From positions 1-43,889 of the IMG/VR virus record IMGVR_UViG_3300050019_000215: a stretch of DNA of 43,889 nt; one strand, 5' to 3'. The notes beneath the pieces were generated by a model. The model had not been told where the DNA came from. It worked only from the letters and a program-made list of their open reading frames with translations, and did no database searches. The translations under genes and the position numbers were made by a program. The DNA is from a virus. Below, in pieces: positions 16,571-24,203 of this stretch (position 1 is its first letter; the number at the start of each line of letters is the position of its first letter).

Positions 16571-17491
16571 TCACAGGGAATGGATTTGGTCGATCCATGG
16601 ATTGACCATGTTGACCTCATAAACGGACGAGATCTTATGGGTGGATCCCAAATAGTAAATCTGTCCGTTTATGGTGACAAAGCTTGGAGCTCCAGAGTCT
16701 CCGCTCTCGATATAGAATCCTGAGGAGAGGAGTGTGGCTGAGAAAATTCCTCCAGTTCCTGGAACGGCGAAAAGGACTCTTGCGGTATTTGCAGCGACCG
16801 GCGTCCAGTTGAACGGAGGTGTGGTTCTGCTTCCGTTCAAACCGAAAGTTACGGCCGTCTTTCCGAAGAAAGTGGGTGCAGGAAACGCCAGCAAATTTGC
16901 CGGACTGACCGCCGTGATTGGATCGTTCAGATAGTAGAGCTCAAGGTCTCCGTACGTTGCTGCAACTGACTTGACTGTTGTCGTCTGATTTCCGGACGCT
17001 CCGTAAAACGACACCTGCATGCCAGGAGTCAACGGATAGTGGTTTGCTGCAGCCACGATATTTTTCGAGACTAACGCGCAGAGCCTTGGAGGATTTCCTG
17101 CGACGATACCGACTGACTCGTATGCATCCTTCGTGACTGTTGTGGTTTGACCTGTAGACGACACGGTCGTTGTCACGGGAGAAGGAGTAGCAGTGACTGG
17201 TATGGTCACTGGGCTCAGATTGACCGTAACAGGAACGACGATGGACGGAACATCAACCGTAACGGAGACTCCGTTGATGGTTTGTGTTAACTTTGGCGGC
17301 TGAATTGTGACGTTCGTCGAAAACGATGGAGGTTGAACTGTAACACTCTGCGTGTATGGAGGAGGTGTCAATGTGACAGGCGTTGAAACTGTGGTTCCAG
17401 ACAGCGCTGTGCTTGAGGCTCCGAAGAAGCTTGGATTTGGCGCTTCCGCCACAATCGGCTGGTTGCTTGATGAGTACGACGTAATGACCAT
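16571..17491 (-). CDS. Trypsin-like serine protease-like protein with Pro/Val/Thr-rich stalk
   Basis: A 306-residue protein. Residues 30-120 are low complexity, repeating VTV/PP and VPVTV patterns, a likely extended beta stalk. Residues 125-290 resemble a chymotrypsin-fold protease: His in VAAANHYP (H151), Asp in YGDLELYYL (D182) and Ser in ESGDSGAPSF (S266), in the correct order and roughly correct spacing. No signal peptide is present. Similar trypsin-like domains with PEP-CTERM tails occur in Verrucomicrobiota-type secreted proteins, to my knowledge. Here the tail is a separate downstream gene. It could be a virion protein that cuts the host surface layer, or be exported by the host. The protease call is by motif only. 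Confidence 0.65.
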   Translation of the reverse strand: MVITSYSSSNQPIVAEAPNPSFFGASSTALSGTTVSTPVTLTPPPYTQSVTVQPPSFSTNVTIQPPKLTQTINGVSVTVDVPSIVVPVTVNLSPVTIPVTATPSPVTTTVSSTGQTTTVTKDAYESVGIVAGNPPRLCALVSKNIVAAANHYPLTPGMQVSFYGASGNQTTTVKSVAATYGDLELYYLNDPITAVSPANLLAFPAPTFFGKTAVTFGLNGSRTTPPFNWTPVAANTARVLFAVPGTGGIFSATLLSSGFYIESGDSGAPSFVTINGQIYYLGSTHKISSVYEVNMVNPWIDQIHSL

Positions 17492-17684
17492 GTTGTTTCT
17501 TTTTTGATGAGATCAGCGGTTCGACATACGTACTTGTGCGCGTGCATAGAACAAGCTCAAGAGTCTGAGTTTGTAAACACAATTTTAACAGTAGGTCATT
17601 CTTTGTGCATGAGGTTCAATACCGCCAGGGATGAGGTCAAACCGCGCGTGTTCGGATTGAACACGAAACAATTCTCAATTTTGC
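17492..17684. other. 193-bp non-coding gap between divergent genes
   Basis: Contains TTTACA on the minus strand (17577-17572), but no convincing -10 box at normal spacing to the protease gene 80 nt away. A short plus-strand frame starting at an ATG near 17610 runs into the HNH-like gene in another frame. No hairpin or RNA gene was recognised. Confidence 0.4.
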
Positions 17685-18137
17685 TTGGACTTTTTCGACA
17701 TAAAAAAAGGAAAGAAGAAAACGGGCTACTGCTGCGTAAAGGGTTGCAGGCACAAAGTTAACTCCTCGAAGCATTCCCACTCTGGAATGTTTTGCCGTCG
17801 ATGCAGAGATCGTCGATATAAGATCTCCAATCCGGTTGGTTATGCATGGGACAAACTTAAATGGTCTGCGAAATCGAGAAAGATTACTTTCACTCTCACG
17901 AAGGAACAATTTAGGCTCTTTTGCTTGGCTACTGGTTATGCCACGCTGAAAGGAAAAACAGCGGGATCACTGAGCATTGACAGGATCAAAGCGGATCGCG
18001 GATACGAATTTGGAAACATCCAAGTCCTCACACTGGCAGACAACTCAAGGAAGGCACATGTCGACGCAAGGCTTGCAGAGCAATATGGAGATCCGAGCGC
18101 AGCTTATGCACCAGGAGAGCACCCGTTCGAAGACTAG
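17685..18137 (+). CDS. HNH-like endonuclease with zinc-finger N terminus
   Basis: A 150-residue protein. The N-terminal C/H cluster (YCCVKGCRHKV ... MFCRRCRDRR) is a likely zinc finger. The C-terminal part (LSIDRIKADRGYEFGNIQ, then ADNSRKAH) matches the end of phage HNH-type nucleases, with D-R-I in place of the more common H-R. It may be a free-standing homing endonuclease or a degenerate relative. The only available start in this frame before the zinc finger is a TTG. A tract of seven A at 17702-17708 lies just after it and could allow slippage from the upstream frame. It precedes an early promoter. Confidence 0.6.
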   Translation: MDFFDIKKGKKKTGYCCVKGCRHKVNSSKHSHSGMFCRRCRDRRYKISNPVGYAWDKLKWSAKSRKITFTLTKEQFRLFCLATGYATLKGKTAGSLSIDRIKADRGYEFGNIQVLTLADNSRKAHVDARLAEQYGDPSAAYAPGEHPFED

Positions 18138-18144
18138 AATTTTG

Positions 18145-18178
18145 TTTACAAAATATGGCAGCGTGCCATAATCACAAA
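18145..18178 (+). promoter_or_regulatory. Early-type promoter, leaderless geometry
   Basis: TTTACA at 18145-18150, 16 nt, CATAAT at 18167-18172, 6 nt, then ATG at 18179. Shares the TTTTGTTTACAAA context of the other early promoters. Confidence 0.68.
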
Positions 18179-18940
18179 ATGGACGTAAAAATCAAACACG
18201 AAAAAGCGTACAGACTCAGCGAGCTCGTACGCAGCATAGGGTCGAGCCTAGCTGACGGAATGTTTCAGAAAGATATCGCGACAGAATTAAATCTCGACAT
18301 CGGTTTTGTTCGTGTCATTGCCGATCAACTTGGTTGGGACTCAACGTGGATTGAAGCCACTGACGCCGAACGTAAGATCTTTGACATGCTAGCAAAAGGG
18401 CACAGTTTGGTTGACGTAAGAAGCGCCCTGAGAGTCGACTTCAACCTGATTGCGAAAGTCGCGCGGCGCAGCGGTCTCGACAAGAAAGCGCGAAAGATGA
18501 TCTCCAAAGGATCGGTTAAAAGACTCGACTCAAACTCTTCCTCTGACGAAAGCCTTCTGTTGAAGCATGAGGAGAAGTGGGGACACGTTCGTGACAGATG
18601 GGATGCAGGATATTCATTCGCCAGCATCCAACGGGAGTTCAACCTTACCACTCGTCAACTCATTGATGGAATGGATAAGATGAGAATTCTCTATGGTTGG
18701 TTCTCCGCCAGACCTGAAGCACTCGTTGAAGTCAGAAAAGAGTTTGCCAGGCGAAGGCGCGAACTCAGACTCAGGAACAAGTGGAAAGAAGCCAACAAGC
18801 TTTGGAAAGAAAAGTTAACTCCGATTCAGATCGCAACCGCACTTGGAATTCCGTACAGCTCACTCCGACATGCGATCATGATCTGCCAGAAGTTTGGGAT
18901 GTTCGTTCCAATCACTTCCTCGTCGCGATCTGTTGTCTGA
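18179..18940 (+). CDS. Protein with four helix-turn-helix-like repeats
   Basis: A 253-residue protein (MDVKIKHEKAYRLSEL). Four segments resemble tri-helical HTH units: residues 24-52 (FQKDIATELNLDIGFVRVIA), 70-98 (HSLVDVRSALRVDFNLIAKV), about 138-168 (YSFASIQREFNLTTRQLIDG) and about 207-240 (LTPIQIATALGIPYSSLRHA). Each has a conserved turn and a hydrophobic recognition-helix pattern. Basic linkers (RRRRELRLRNKWK) fit DNA binding. It would be a sequence-specific DNA-binding regulator, possibly a transcription switch. I chose the ATG directly after the promoter over one 24 nt upstream, which lies inside the promoter. Its 3' end overlaps the convergent gene by 29 nt. Confidence 0.72.
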   Translation: MDVKIKHEKAYRLSELVRSIGSSLADGMFQKDIATELNLDIGFVRVIADQLGWDSTWIEATDAERKIFDMLAKGHSLVDVRSALRVDFNLIAKVARRSGLDKKARKMISKGSVKRLDSNSSSDESLLLKHEEKWGHVRDRWDAGYSFASIQREFNLTTRQLIDGMDKMRILYGWFSARPEALVEVRKEFARRRRELRLRNKWKEANKLWKEKLTPIQIATALGIPYSSLRHAIMICQKFGMFVPITSSSRSVV

Positions 18941-19154
18941 TCTCGTCGAACGTTTTTGCTTGTTGAATTTTACTTACCTTGCGCGGAAGTCTCAACCTTT
19001 CGAGTCTCTTCAGCATCGCGACTGGAGACGTTTTCTTTGCCAAGGCCAGGCCAGCTCTCTCTAAACGCTTCACCGTGCGGTCGAGAGTTACCTGGTTCTC
19101 CGATAGCATCGCGTTAAGATCGGGCATGGCAGGATTTAATGTACTCATCGGCAT
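18912..19154 (-). CDS. Hypothetical small basic protein, 80 aa
   Basis: A helical, strongly basic protein (VKRLERAGLALAKK, MLKRLERLRLPRK). TACTTT lies 3 nt before the first ATG; a second ATG two codons later is possible. It follows the coiled-coil membrane protein gene by 29 nt on the same strand. Convergent overlap with the HTH gene. Function unknown. Confidence 0.62.
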   Translation of the reverse strand: MPMSTLNPAMPDLNAMLSENQVTLDRTVKRLERAGLALAKKTSPVAMLKRLERLRLPRKVSKIQQAKTFDEIRQQIATRK

Positions 19155-19183
19155 TGAAAAGTAAATCTACTTGGGCAGCTTAT

Positions 19184-19504
19184 CTACTTTCCTAATAGGA
19201 TTGAACCAACAGCCCACAACCCCTTGGCAATGGCCAAGATCGCGATTCCCACTCCTGCCCACTTAGCCTTGGACAGCTTTGTTGACATGGACTGGTCTTT
19301 CAGTTCCTCAACTGTTTTGACTAAGCCCTTGACACCAAGTCGTTCATCTCCGAGAACTGCCAACGATAAACGGTCAGCAGCATTCGTCAGCGTGTCGATT
19401 TGCTCCTGCTGAAGCTGGTCGACCTTGCGCAGGTCATTGAGACTTTCCAGCTCTTTTTTGATCGCTGTTACTTGCGCTTCTAATTCTTTGAGCGTGGAGG
19501 ACAT
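19184..19504 (-). CDS. Coiled-coil protein with C-terminal membrane segment (XhlA/holin-like candidate)
   Basis: A 106-residue protein (MSSTLKELEAQV). The first 60 residues form heptad-rich helices. The last 25 residues (WAGVGIAILAIAKGLWAVGS and onward) form one transmembrane segment. The layout matches small phage lysis-associated or tail-membrane proteins such as XhlA, but no specific family can be assigned. The ATG at 19504 is preceded by TATTTA with 4-nt spacing; a GTG five codons upstream is less likely. It is 14 nt downstream of the large virion gene. Confidence 0.75.
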   Translation of the reverse strand: MSSTLKELEAQVTAIKKELESLNDLRKVDQLQQEQIDTLTNAADRLSLAVLGDERLGVKGLVKTVEELKDQSMSTKLSKAKWAGVGIAILAIAKGLWAVGSILLGK

Positions 19505-19508
19505 AAAA

Positions 19509-19514
19509 TAAATA
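19509..19514 (-). promoter_or_regulatory. Late-type -10 box, TATTTA
   Basis: TATTTA, 4 nt (TTTT), then the ATG of the coiled-coil membrane protein gene. Confidence 0.5.
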
Positions 19515-19518
19515 CTCA

Positions 19519-21744
19519 CTAAGATGCCGGAGGACTGCTTGACGACGAAGGTTGGACAAATGTGTCTGCGACAGCCGTAAAGTCTGCTGTGACAAAGTCA
19601 CATTCGTTGATCGTGCTCGTGAACTCGATTGATTCGATCCAGAAGTCCTCGTTGAACACGTAGATTCCAGCAGAGATCATCCAAGGCTGGAAAGCTTGCG
19701 CCGTTGGATAGGTGTCGCTCATGTCGTCCTGGACGACGACCCGATTTGTGATGTCGTAACGAAGACCTCCAGGAGTCAAAGCAGGTTGACCTACGTCCCC
19801 AGGACGCCCCACTCTAAACGCGCTGAAGATTCTTGTCTCAACCGCGGCGAGCGTGCTCATCCAAGCGTCAGTCGACGCTGTGGACCAAACTGAACTCACT
19901 GCAAATTGAGGAGGAGCCGACAGACTCGACGTACTCTCTCGGTACGATCTGCGCACAGAGTCGAGTGCCATCTGGATAAGTGTCCTCTTCCACAGCCGAA
20001 ACCCTGTTGAGTTTGGAGTCTCACGTTGAGCGCCGAAGCGCCGAACGTCGAGAGCGCGAAGATAGATTCCACCCACGTTAACGTCGTCAAGGTAGAGGGT
20101 GATTGTTCCTGGAAGTGTGTCGAAGAAGTCGAAGAAAAGAGTGTCTGGTCGACCAGACTGACTTGAGAAGATCGATGTGGACGTCCTACTTCCCATCGTC
20201 GCAGTCATCTTGCAGCTCAAGTTTCCGCTCCTCACATTGATGAACTCAACCGTTCCAATGGTCAAACCACTCGCACCTGCATCTGTGCGTTCGATCGTGA
20301 AAGAACCAATTTCACCGTCTGCTGATAGGACGTACGTGTTGGACCACACGAATGTTCCAGGATCTTTTCCATACAGCACAACTCCATCAAAAATCGACAC
20401 TCCATTCCAAATCGCGCGGACCTCAAAATTTTCTGGAGATGCTGTTAAATCAGTGAAGTTGAACCTCACTGTGTACTGTCCCTCGATCAACTTGATCTTC
20501 CAATTCAGAAATCCAGGCGTGTAGATGGTTGCGGTTTCTGAGTTGTCTGGAAGTACCCCGTTAAGGTTGAGACTACCAAAAACGCGAGAAATTCGACTTG
20601 GCTCAAAGTAGATGGCTAGTCGATAGTGGGCAGCTCCATCTGTGATCGGAGGGGTGAATGTCACGTTTGATCCTGGTGCCGGAAGATACACACCATCTGG
20701 TTGGTAAACTGCTCCAGTCGAAAGCGATACGTCTTCAACAGGATTTGGCTGGTAGTATAGAGGAACGGCTTTGTACGTGTTGAACTTCAACCGCGCGCTT
20801 TTTTGGCGATAAAATTGAGAGTCTGCCTTTATTGGAAGCGCGCCATGGACCGTGAGAGTTGTGTCATCAAGAGTCAATTGAAGATTTCCTGAGAACGGGA
20901 CTGTTCCGTGGTCATCGTATGACTCGCTAAGCCACGTGACAGTGTGTTTAACCTTATCGTAGACAACCCTGTTCCTGTCCGTCATTCCTGGCGATGTCAC
21001 AAATATCCGGTTCGTACCATCGTCCGACTTCAGTACGTAAACCTCAGGTTCTCGTTCACCATCTGGATCCGTGACTTGAACCAAAAGTCGAGTAGCCCTG
21101 TTGTACACGTCAGCCAATTCGTATGCTAGACGTGAAACCAATCCTGCCACGGTGTTATCTCTCCCTGTCAACTCAACGTCAGGAAGTTTGAACAGGTCCA
21201 CTTTCAATGGAAGAGAGCCGTTGACCGAGGCAGACTTGTCAGACCCTTCTGCAAGTGACCACGAATCAGACAAGGTGATGGCCGGCGCGATGCTGTCAAG
21301 AGGAGGAGCCTCAAAGATCGCCGCAGCGCGTGCCAGTGCTTCATACAAGAGGACGTCTCTTGCGTACAGCTGGCGGTCTGTCTGGATCGCATCCATCGGA
21401 ATCGACGACTGCTTCACGTGTCCAACAACTCCTGGATATTCTTGGACTGAGCTGTCGTCGATGTTGTTTTGAAACGTTCCTGCCGGTATTCCTTGAACAG
21501 AGATCCTGCTGGTTCCCATTCCAAAAATGTCAGACGCGTGAATTGAAACCTCTGACGCCAACGCTGCGAGGATGATGTCTCTGTACGCCAGTTCGTAATC
21601 TCTCGATGCGTAAGACGTGACGTCGACTGGGATCTCGACATTAACCGCTGTCAGCGTATCTCCTGGAACCCGTGCCTGTCCCCATTTGAGGGTAGGTGGG
21701 AGCGGGATGATTCGGGCGGACTGGATCGGGATCAGAAGAGCCAT
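19519..21744 (-). CDS. Large virion (tail/baseplate) protein, 741 aa
   Basis: A 741-residue soluble, beta-rich protein. Residues 300-560 look like tandem beta-sandwich domains (LQLTLDDTTLTVHGALPI; YTVRFNFTDL; GTITLYLDDVNVGGIYLRAL). The C terminus is Ser/Pro-rich. It has no enzyme motif. Size, composition and late-type promoter fit a structural tail, baseplate or appendage protein. The late box TACTTA is exactly 4 nt before the ATG. I do not recognise the family. Confidence 0.75.
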   Translation of the reverse strand: MALLIPIQSARIIPLPPTLKWGQARVPGDTLTAVNVEIPVDVTSYASRDYELAYRDIILAALASEVSIHASDIFGMGTSRISVQGIPAGTFQNNIDDSSVQEYPGVVGHVKQSSIPMDAIQTDRQLYARDVLLYEALARAAAIFEAPPLDSIAPAITLSDSWSLAEGSDKSASVNGSLPLKVDLFKLPDVELTGRDNTVAGLVSRLAYELADVYNRATRLLVQVTDPDGEREPEVYVLKSDDGTNRIFVTSPGMTDRNRVVYDKVKHTVTWLSESYDDHGTVPFSGNLQLTLDDTTLTVHGALPIKADSQFYRQKSARLKFNTYKAVPLYYQPNPVEDVSLSTGAVYQPDGVYLPAPGSNVTFTPPITDGAAHYRLAIYFEPSRISRVFGSLNLNGVLPDNSETATIYTPGFLNWKIKLIEGQYTVRFNFTDLTASPENFEVRAIWNGVSIFDGVVLYGKDPGTFVWSNTYVLSADGEIGSFTIERTDAGASGLTIGTVEFINVRSGNLSCKMTATMGSRTSTSIFSSQSGRPDTLFFDFFDTLPGTITLYLDDVNVGGIYLRALDVRRFGAQRETPNSTGFRLWKRTLIQMALDSVRRSYRESTSSLSAPPQFAVSSVWSTASTDAWMSTLAAVETRIFSAFRVGRPGDVGQPALTPGGLRYDITNRVVVQDDMSDTYPTAQAFQPWMISAGIYVFNEDFWIESIEFTSTINECDFVTADFTAVADTFVQPSSSSSPPAS

Positions 21745-21748
21745 GCGG

Positions 21749-21754
21749 TAAGTA
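21749..21754 (-). promoter_or_regulatory. Late-type -10 box, TACTTA
   Basis: TACTTA, 4 nt (CCGC), then ATG of the 741-aa virion gene. Confidence 0.6.
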
Positions 21755-21805
21755 TTCTGTTCTAGAGAGCGTCAAAACACAACCACAAATTAACCTCTTA
21801 TCACT

Positions 21806-21946
21806 ATGCTAGCATTCATCGGTGGAGTAATCGTTGGCGGCCTTGCCGTCTATCTTGTTATGCGCAACAATCCGAAGCTCAAGGCAGAAGCTGATAAGCT
21901 CACTGGCGCCGTCGAGCAGAAGATTGACGCCCAGAAAAAGTCCTGA
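21806..21946 (+). CDS. Small membrane protein, 46 aa
   Basis: Starts MLAFIGGVIVGGLAVYLV: one transmembrane helix directly at the N terminus, followed by a charged helical tail (KLKAEADKLTGAVEQKID). Bounded by a strong terminator 20 nt after its stop. TCTTAT lies 4 nt before the ATG. It could be a lysis accessory, a superinfection-exclusion peptide or an anchor; the sequence does not decide. Confidence 0.75.
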   Translation: MLAFIGGVIVGGLAVYLVMRNNPKLKAEADKLTGAVEQKIDAQKKS

Positions 21947-21966
21947 TCGAGTTTCGAGTTTTTAGT

Positions 21967-21994
21967 AAACCGTGGCTTTCATCAGCCACGGTTT
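21967..21994 (+). terminator. Intrinsic terminator
   Basis: Perfect 11-bp stem (AAACCGTGGCT / AGCCACGGTTT) with a 6-nt loop and a T-run. It ends the small membrane protein transcript, and lies just past the stop of the convergent minus-strand gene. Confidence 0.92.
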
Positions 21995-22000
21995 TTTCGT

Positions 22001-22447
22001 TTACAACCTTGTCAGTCTGAACGTTCCGTTTACAGAAATGCGTAATTGCGTTGCCTGAGTGTTGTTGACTGCCAGCACAGCATAGGTGTCAGGTGACTCA
22101 AAGTCCCGCCAATACATCGGATCCATCTGGTTGTAACCTGGGACATCACATGGCACGTAGACAAGAGGTTGACCAGAATGGAGGTTGAGGTTCTCAAAGT
22201 TGCCAGAATACAACCCGGCGTATGTGATCGCCATATTGGTCGTGAGCTTCTGTGCAACGTCATTCTGCGTCGTGATGTCGACGAAATGAAGACTCAACCA
22301 GCGCAGCGACATCCTAAATCCTGCGGGCACTTTGATCGATGCCACGAGCACAGAAGACTTCGGAAATAGGATAGATTGGGACAGGCAAAATGGCTGGTCA
22401 AGCCATCGCCCAAGAGTGCCTGTTGGAACGTACGAAGTCGGAAGCAT
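22001..22447 (-). CDS. Hypothetical, probable virion protein, 148 aa
   Basis: Starts MLPTSYVPTGTLGRWLDQ. Beta-rich, aromatic-rich composition (QMDPMYWRDFESPDTYAVLA) without enzyme motifs. TATTTA lies 4 nt before the ATG, placing it in the putative late class with other virion genes. No family is recognised. Confidence 0.75.
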   Translation of the reverse strand: MLPTSYVPTGTLGRWLDQPFCLSQSILFPKSSVLVASIKVPAGFRMSLRWLSLHFVDITTQNDVAQKLTTNMAITYAGLYSGNFENLNLHSGQPLVYVPCDVPGYNQMDPMYWRDFESPDTYAVLAVNNTQATQLRISVNGTFRLTRL

Positions 22448-22451
22448 CGTC

Positions 22452-22457
22452 TAAATA
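22452..22457 (-). promoter_or_regulatory. Late-type -10 box, TATTTA
   Basis: TATTTA, 4 nt (GACG), then ATG of the 148-aa gene. The divergent early promoter begins 17 nt away, so early and late promoters are back to back. Confidence 0.55.
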
Positions 22458-22473
22458 GATACCATCTTTTTTG

Positions 22474-22508
22474 TTTACAAATTGTGACCTATGGTGTACT
22501 CTTAACCC
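22474..22508 (+). promoter_or_regulatory. Early-type promoter, leaderless geometry
   Basis: TTTACA at 22474-22479, 17 nt, TACTCT at 22497-22502, 6 nt, ATG at 22509. Confidence 0.68.
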
Positions 22509-22895
22509 ATGCACAACAATCAAGAACGCTTACTCAAAGCTCTTATCGGACAAGGGTCGGGTGACCCGTCTCCGTCAATGTTCCGTCCAGACGAGGTTTT
22601 CAACCGGTTGACCAGAAAGGTTGTCGAAGGGATTTCGCAGATACCTGTAAGAAAGAGTTTCACAACACAACTCGAGGAAGACCGACAAATCGATAAACTA
22701 CTGAGACTTGATCGGAGATCTGACAGTGAGATTCGCGCGGACGAAAACGCGGCTATTGCTGCCGAACAGGCTGCTCGAGCTGAGGGGTTTGTAGTTGTGC
22801 CGATGCGAGCTCAAGATCCATTAAAAGTGATTCAATCCTGGAAGGATGAAGATCGTGAAGCCCGTTGGATGAGGCGTCACAAGATCGCCCCATAA
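22509..22895 (+). CDS. Hypothetical early protein, 128 aa
   Basis: Starts MHNNQERLLKALIGQGSG. Highly charged, mostly helical, with an Ala/Glu-rich stretch (DENAAIAAEQAARAEG) and a basic C terminus (REARWMRRHKIAP). It lies between an early promoter and a terminator, so it forms a single-gene early unit. Such small early proteins often bind and redirect host proteins, but there is no sequence evidence of the target. Confidence 0.75.
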   Translation: MHNNQERLLKALIGQGSGDPSPSMFRPDEVFNRLTRKVVEGISQIPVRKSFTTQLEEDRQIDKLLRLDRRSDSEIRADENAAIAAEQAARAEGFVVVPMRAQDPLKVIQSWKDEDREARWMRRHKIAP

Positions 22896-22908
22896 TTTCT
22901 GTTGAGGA

Positions 22909-22962
22909 GAGGGACAGAGTAACAAAGCCAGCACAGCCTGGCCTCTGTCCCTCAATTCTTTT
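22909..22962 (+). terminator. Intrinsic terminator with long stem-loop
   Basis: An 11-bp stem (GAGGGACAGAG / CTCTGTCCCTC), 23-nt loop that itself holds GCCAG/CTGGC, then a T-rich tail (AATTCTTTTTG). It follows the 128-aa gene. Confidence 0.85.
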
Positions 22963-22982
22963 TGATGACGATAGATAGTAAA

Positions 22983-23279
22983 ATGAGCTCAACCGCACGA
23001 ACCCTTATCGACCGCATCGTTGAAGAGCAAGAGCACGCCATCGTGAAGGTGGAACTCACCGGCTCTCCCCAGGCCATCCAACGTGGCCTAAAATATCTCG
23101 CCAAGACCAAGGGCGGCTTGAAGAAAGCCGTCGACGGTGGCGCCAAAGTTTCCGTCACGGAACCAAAAGCTCCTGGCAAGGACGACGACAAAGCGCCAAA
23201 GAAAGCTCCCGCGGCCAAGGGAAAAGACGACGGCGAAGACGTCGACGACGGCGAAGACGTCGACGACGATAAGGAGTAA
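22983..23279 (+). CDS. Hypothetical protein with acidic tail, 98 aa
   Basis: Starts MSSTARTLIDRIVEEQEHA. The first 60 residues form a compact alpha/beta unit. The tail is Lys/Ala/Pro-rich, then strongly acidic with a repeated DDGEDV unit, recalling DNA-mimic or histone-like tails. I chose the ATG at 22983 over one at 22965. TAGATA lies 5 nt before it. First gene of a short plus-strand operon after the terminator. Confidence 0.7.
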   Translation: MSSTARTLIDRIVEEQEHAIVKVELTGSPQAIQRGLKYLAKTKGGLKKAVDGGAKVSVTEPKAPGKDDDKAPKKAPAAKGKDDGEDVDDGEDVDDDKE

Positions 23280-23283
23280 GTCC

Positions 23284-23568
23284 ATGGGTGCGCGCGACTT
23301 GATCGATGCCATTTCTCTCAAAGAGTCTGGGCTTAAGCGCTTTGACACACAAATCGCACTGACCGACGAGGATGACGGAACAGATGTGGAGGTTGTCTAT
23401 GATTATGACAACATCGGAGAGGGAGATGTCGATTATGCTGGAAAGAAAGATGTCGCTCCATGGATCGAGGACGTGCTGCTTGATGGGAAGTCGATCATCG
23501 ATTCTCTCTCAGCAGAGACCATCTTGAAGCTGACAAATAAGGCCTACTCCCACATCGTGGGACGTTGA
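23284..23568 (+). CDS. Hypothetical acidic protein, 94 aa
   Basis: Starts MGARDLIDAISLKESGLK. Acidic, with DEDDGTDVEVVYDYDN in the centre. A clear Shine-Dalgarno AAGGAG lies 7 nt before the ATG, so this operon-internal gene is translated conventionally, unlike the promoter-proximal genes. No known domain. Confidence 0.75.
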   Translation: MGARDLIDAISLKESGLKRFDTQIALTDEDDGTDVEVVYDYDNIGEGDVDYAGKKDVAPWIEDVLLDGKSIIDSLSAETILKLTNKAYSHIVGR

Positions 23569-23583
23569 CCTGTTCTTAGAAAC

Positions 23584-23748
23584 ATGTCCGACAAGCAAGA
23601 ATTTTACGTCGTCACAAAAGACGGCCACAAGGTTTCTCCTCCGATGTCTGAGTCAGAGGCGCGACAGAAGGCCGCTGAGATGAAGACACTCCTGGAATCA
23701 GCCGGGCAGACCGCGAATATCTCGGTCGTGTCTGTAATCCTCGGGTAA
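23584..23748 (+). CDS. Hypothetical small protein, 54 aa
   Basis: Starts MSDKQEFYVVTKDGHKVS and has the pattern of a small beta-alpha unit (ESEARQKAAEMKTLLESAG, then VSVVSVILG). It is 15 nt downstream of the 94-aa gene and converges with the next gene, leaving a 3-nt gap. Function unknown. Confidence 0.68.
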   Translation: MSDKQEFYVVTKDGHKVSPPMSESEARQKAAEMKTLLESAGQTANISVVSVILG

Positions 23749-23751
23749 CCG

Positions 23752-24186
23752 TCAGAAGTACCTGCAAATCTGCAGGTCTGAATGGGCTCCGAGTGGGCTG
23801 ATGATTTTGCCGTCCATTGTCCAATTTCTTCCGCAACTTGTCGTTAGTGTCGATGTGTCATCGTCGATGAGCGCCACGATGGTTTTCCAACGGACGGTGC
23901 CGAGGTGTCCGACCACACTGACCAACTCTCCGACTTGGAATCTTGGAACGAGCTGAAGATCGTGGGGCGATTCAAAAAGATAGATCGTCCCGTCGTCATA
24001 GACATGCACGACGTTTCCATCAAAGTCGAGCTTCTCGTCAATGTCGTCAGGGTCTTTGGGCAATTCGTACGCCTCGATCATCCTACCCTGTTCACTGATA
24101 GCGTCACAGATTGGATCTTTACCAGAGATGATAGTGTAAGGCCGATCGAGCGTCGAATGAAGCCGGATCTTCTTTTCGGACTCCAT
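23752..24186 (-). CDS. Hypothetical protein, 144 aa
   Basis: Start MESEKKIRLHST; TAGTTT lies 4 nt before this ATG, so it may have its own promoter. It is a beta-rich protein with a possible small barrel (FQVGELVSVVGHLGTVRW). No enzyme motif. Also downstream of the 137-aa gene on the same strand. Function unknown. Confidence 0.72.
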   Translation of the reverse strand: MESEKKIRLHSTLDRPYTIISGKDPICDAISEQGRMIEAYELPKDPDDIDEKLDFDGNVVHVYDDGTIYLFESPHDLQLVPRFQVGELVSVVGHLGTVRWKTIVALIDDDTSTLTTSCGRNWTMDGKIISPLGAHSDLQICRYF

Positions 24187-24203
24187 GACTAAACTACTGT
24201 CAG

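Noticed and set aside
17572-17577. TTTACA on the minus strand upstream of the protease gene
   Set aside because: No -10-like box at 16-18 nt and the ATG is about 80 nt away, unlike the other sites; kept only as a note in the intergenic entry.
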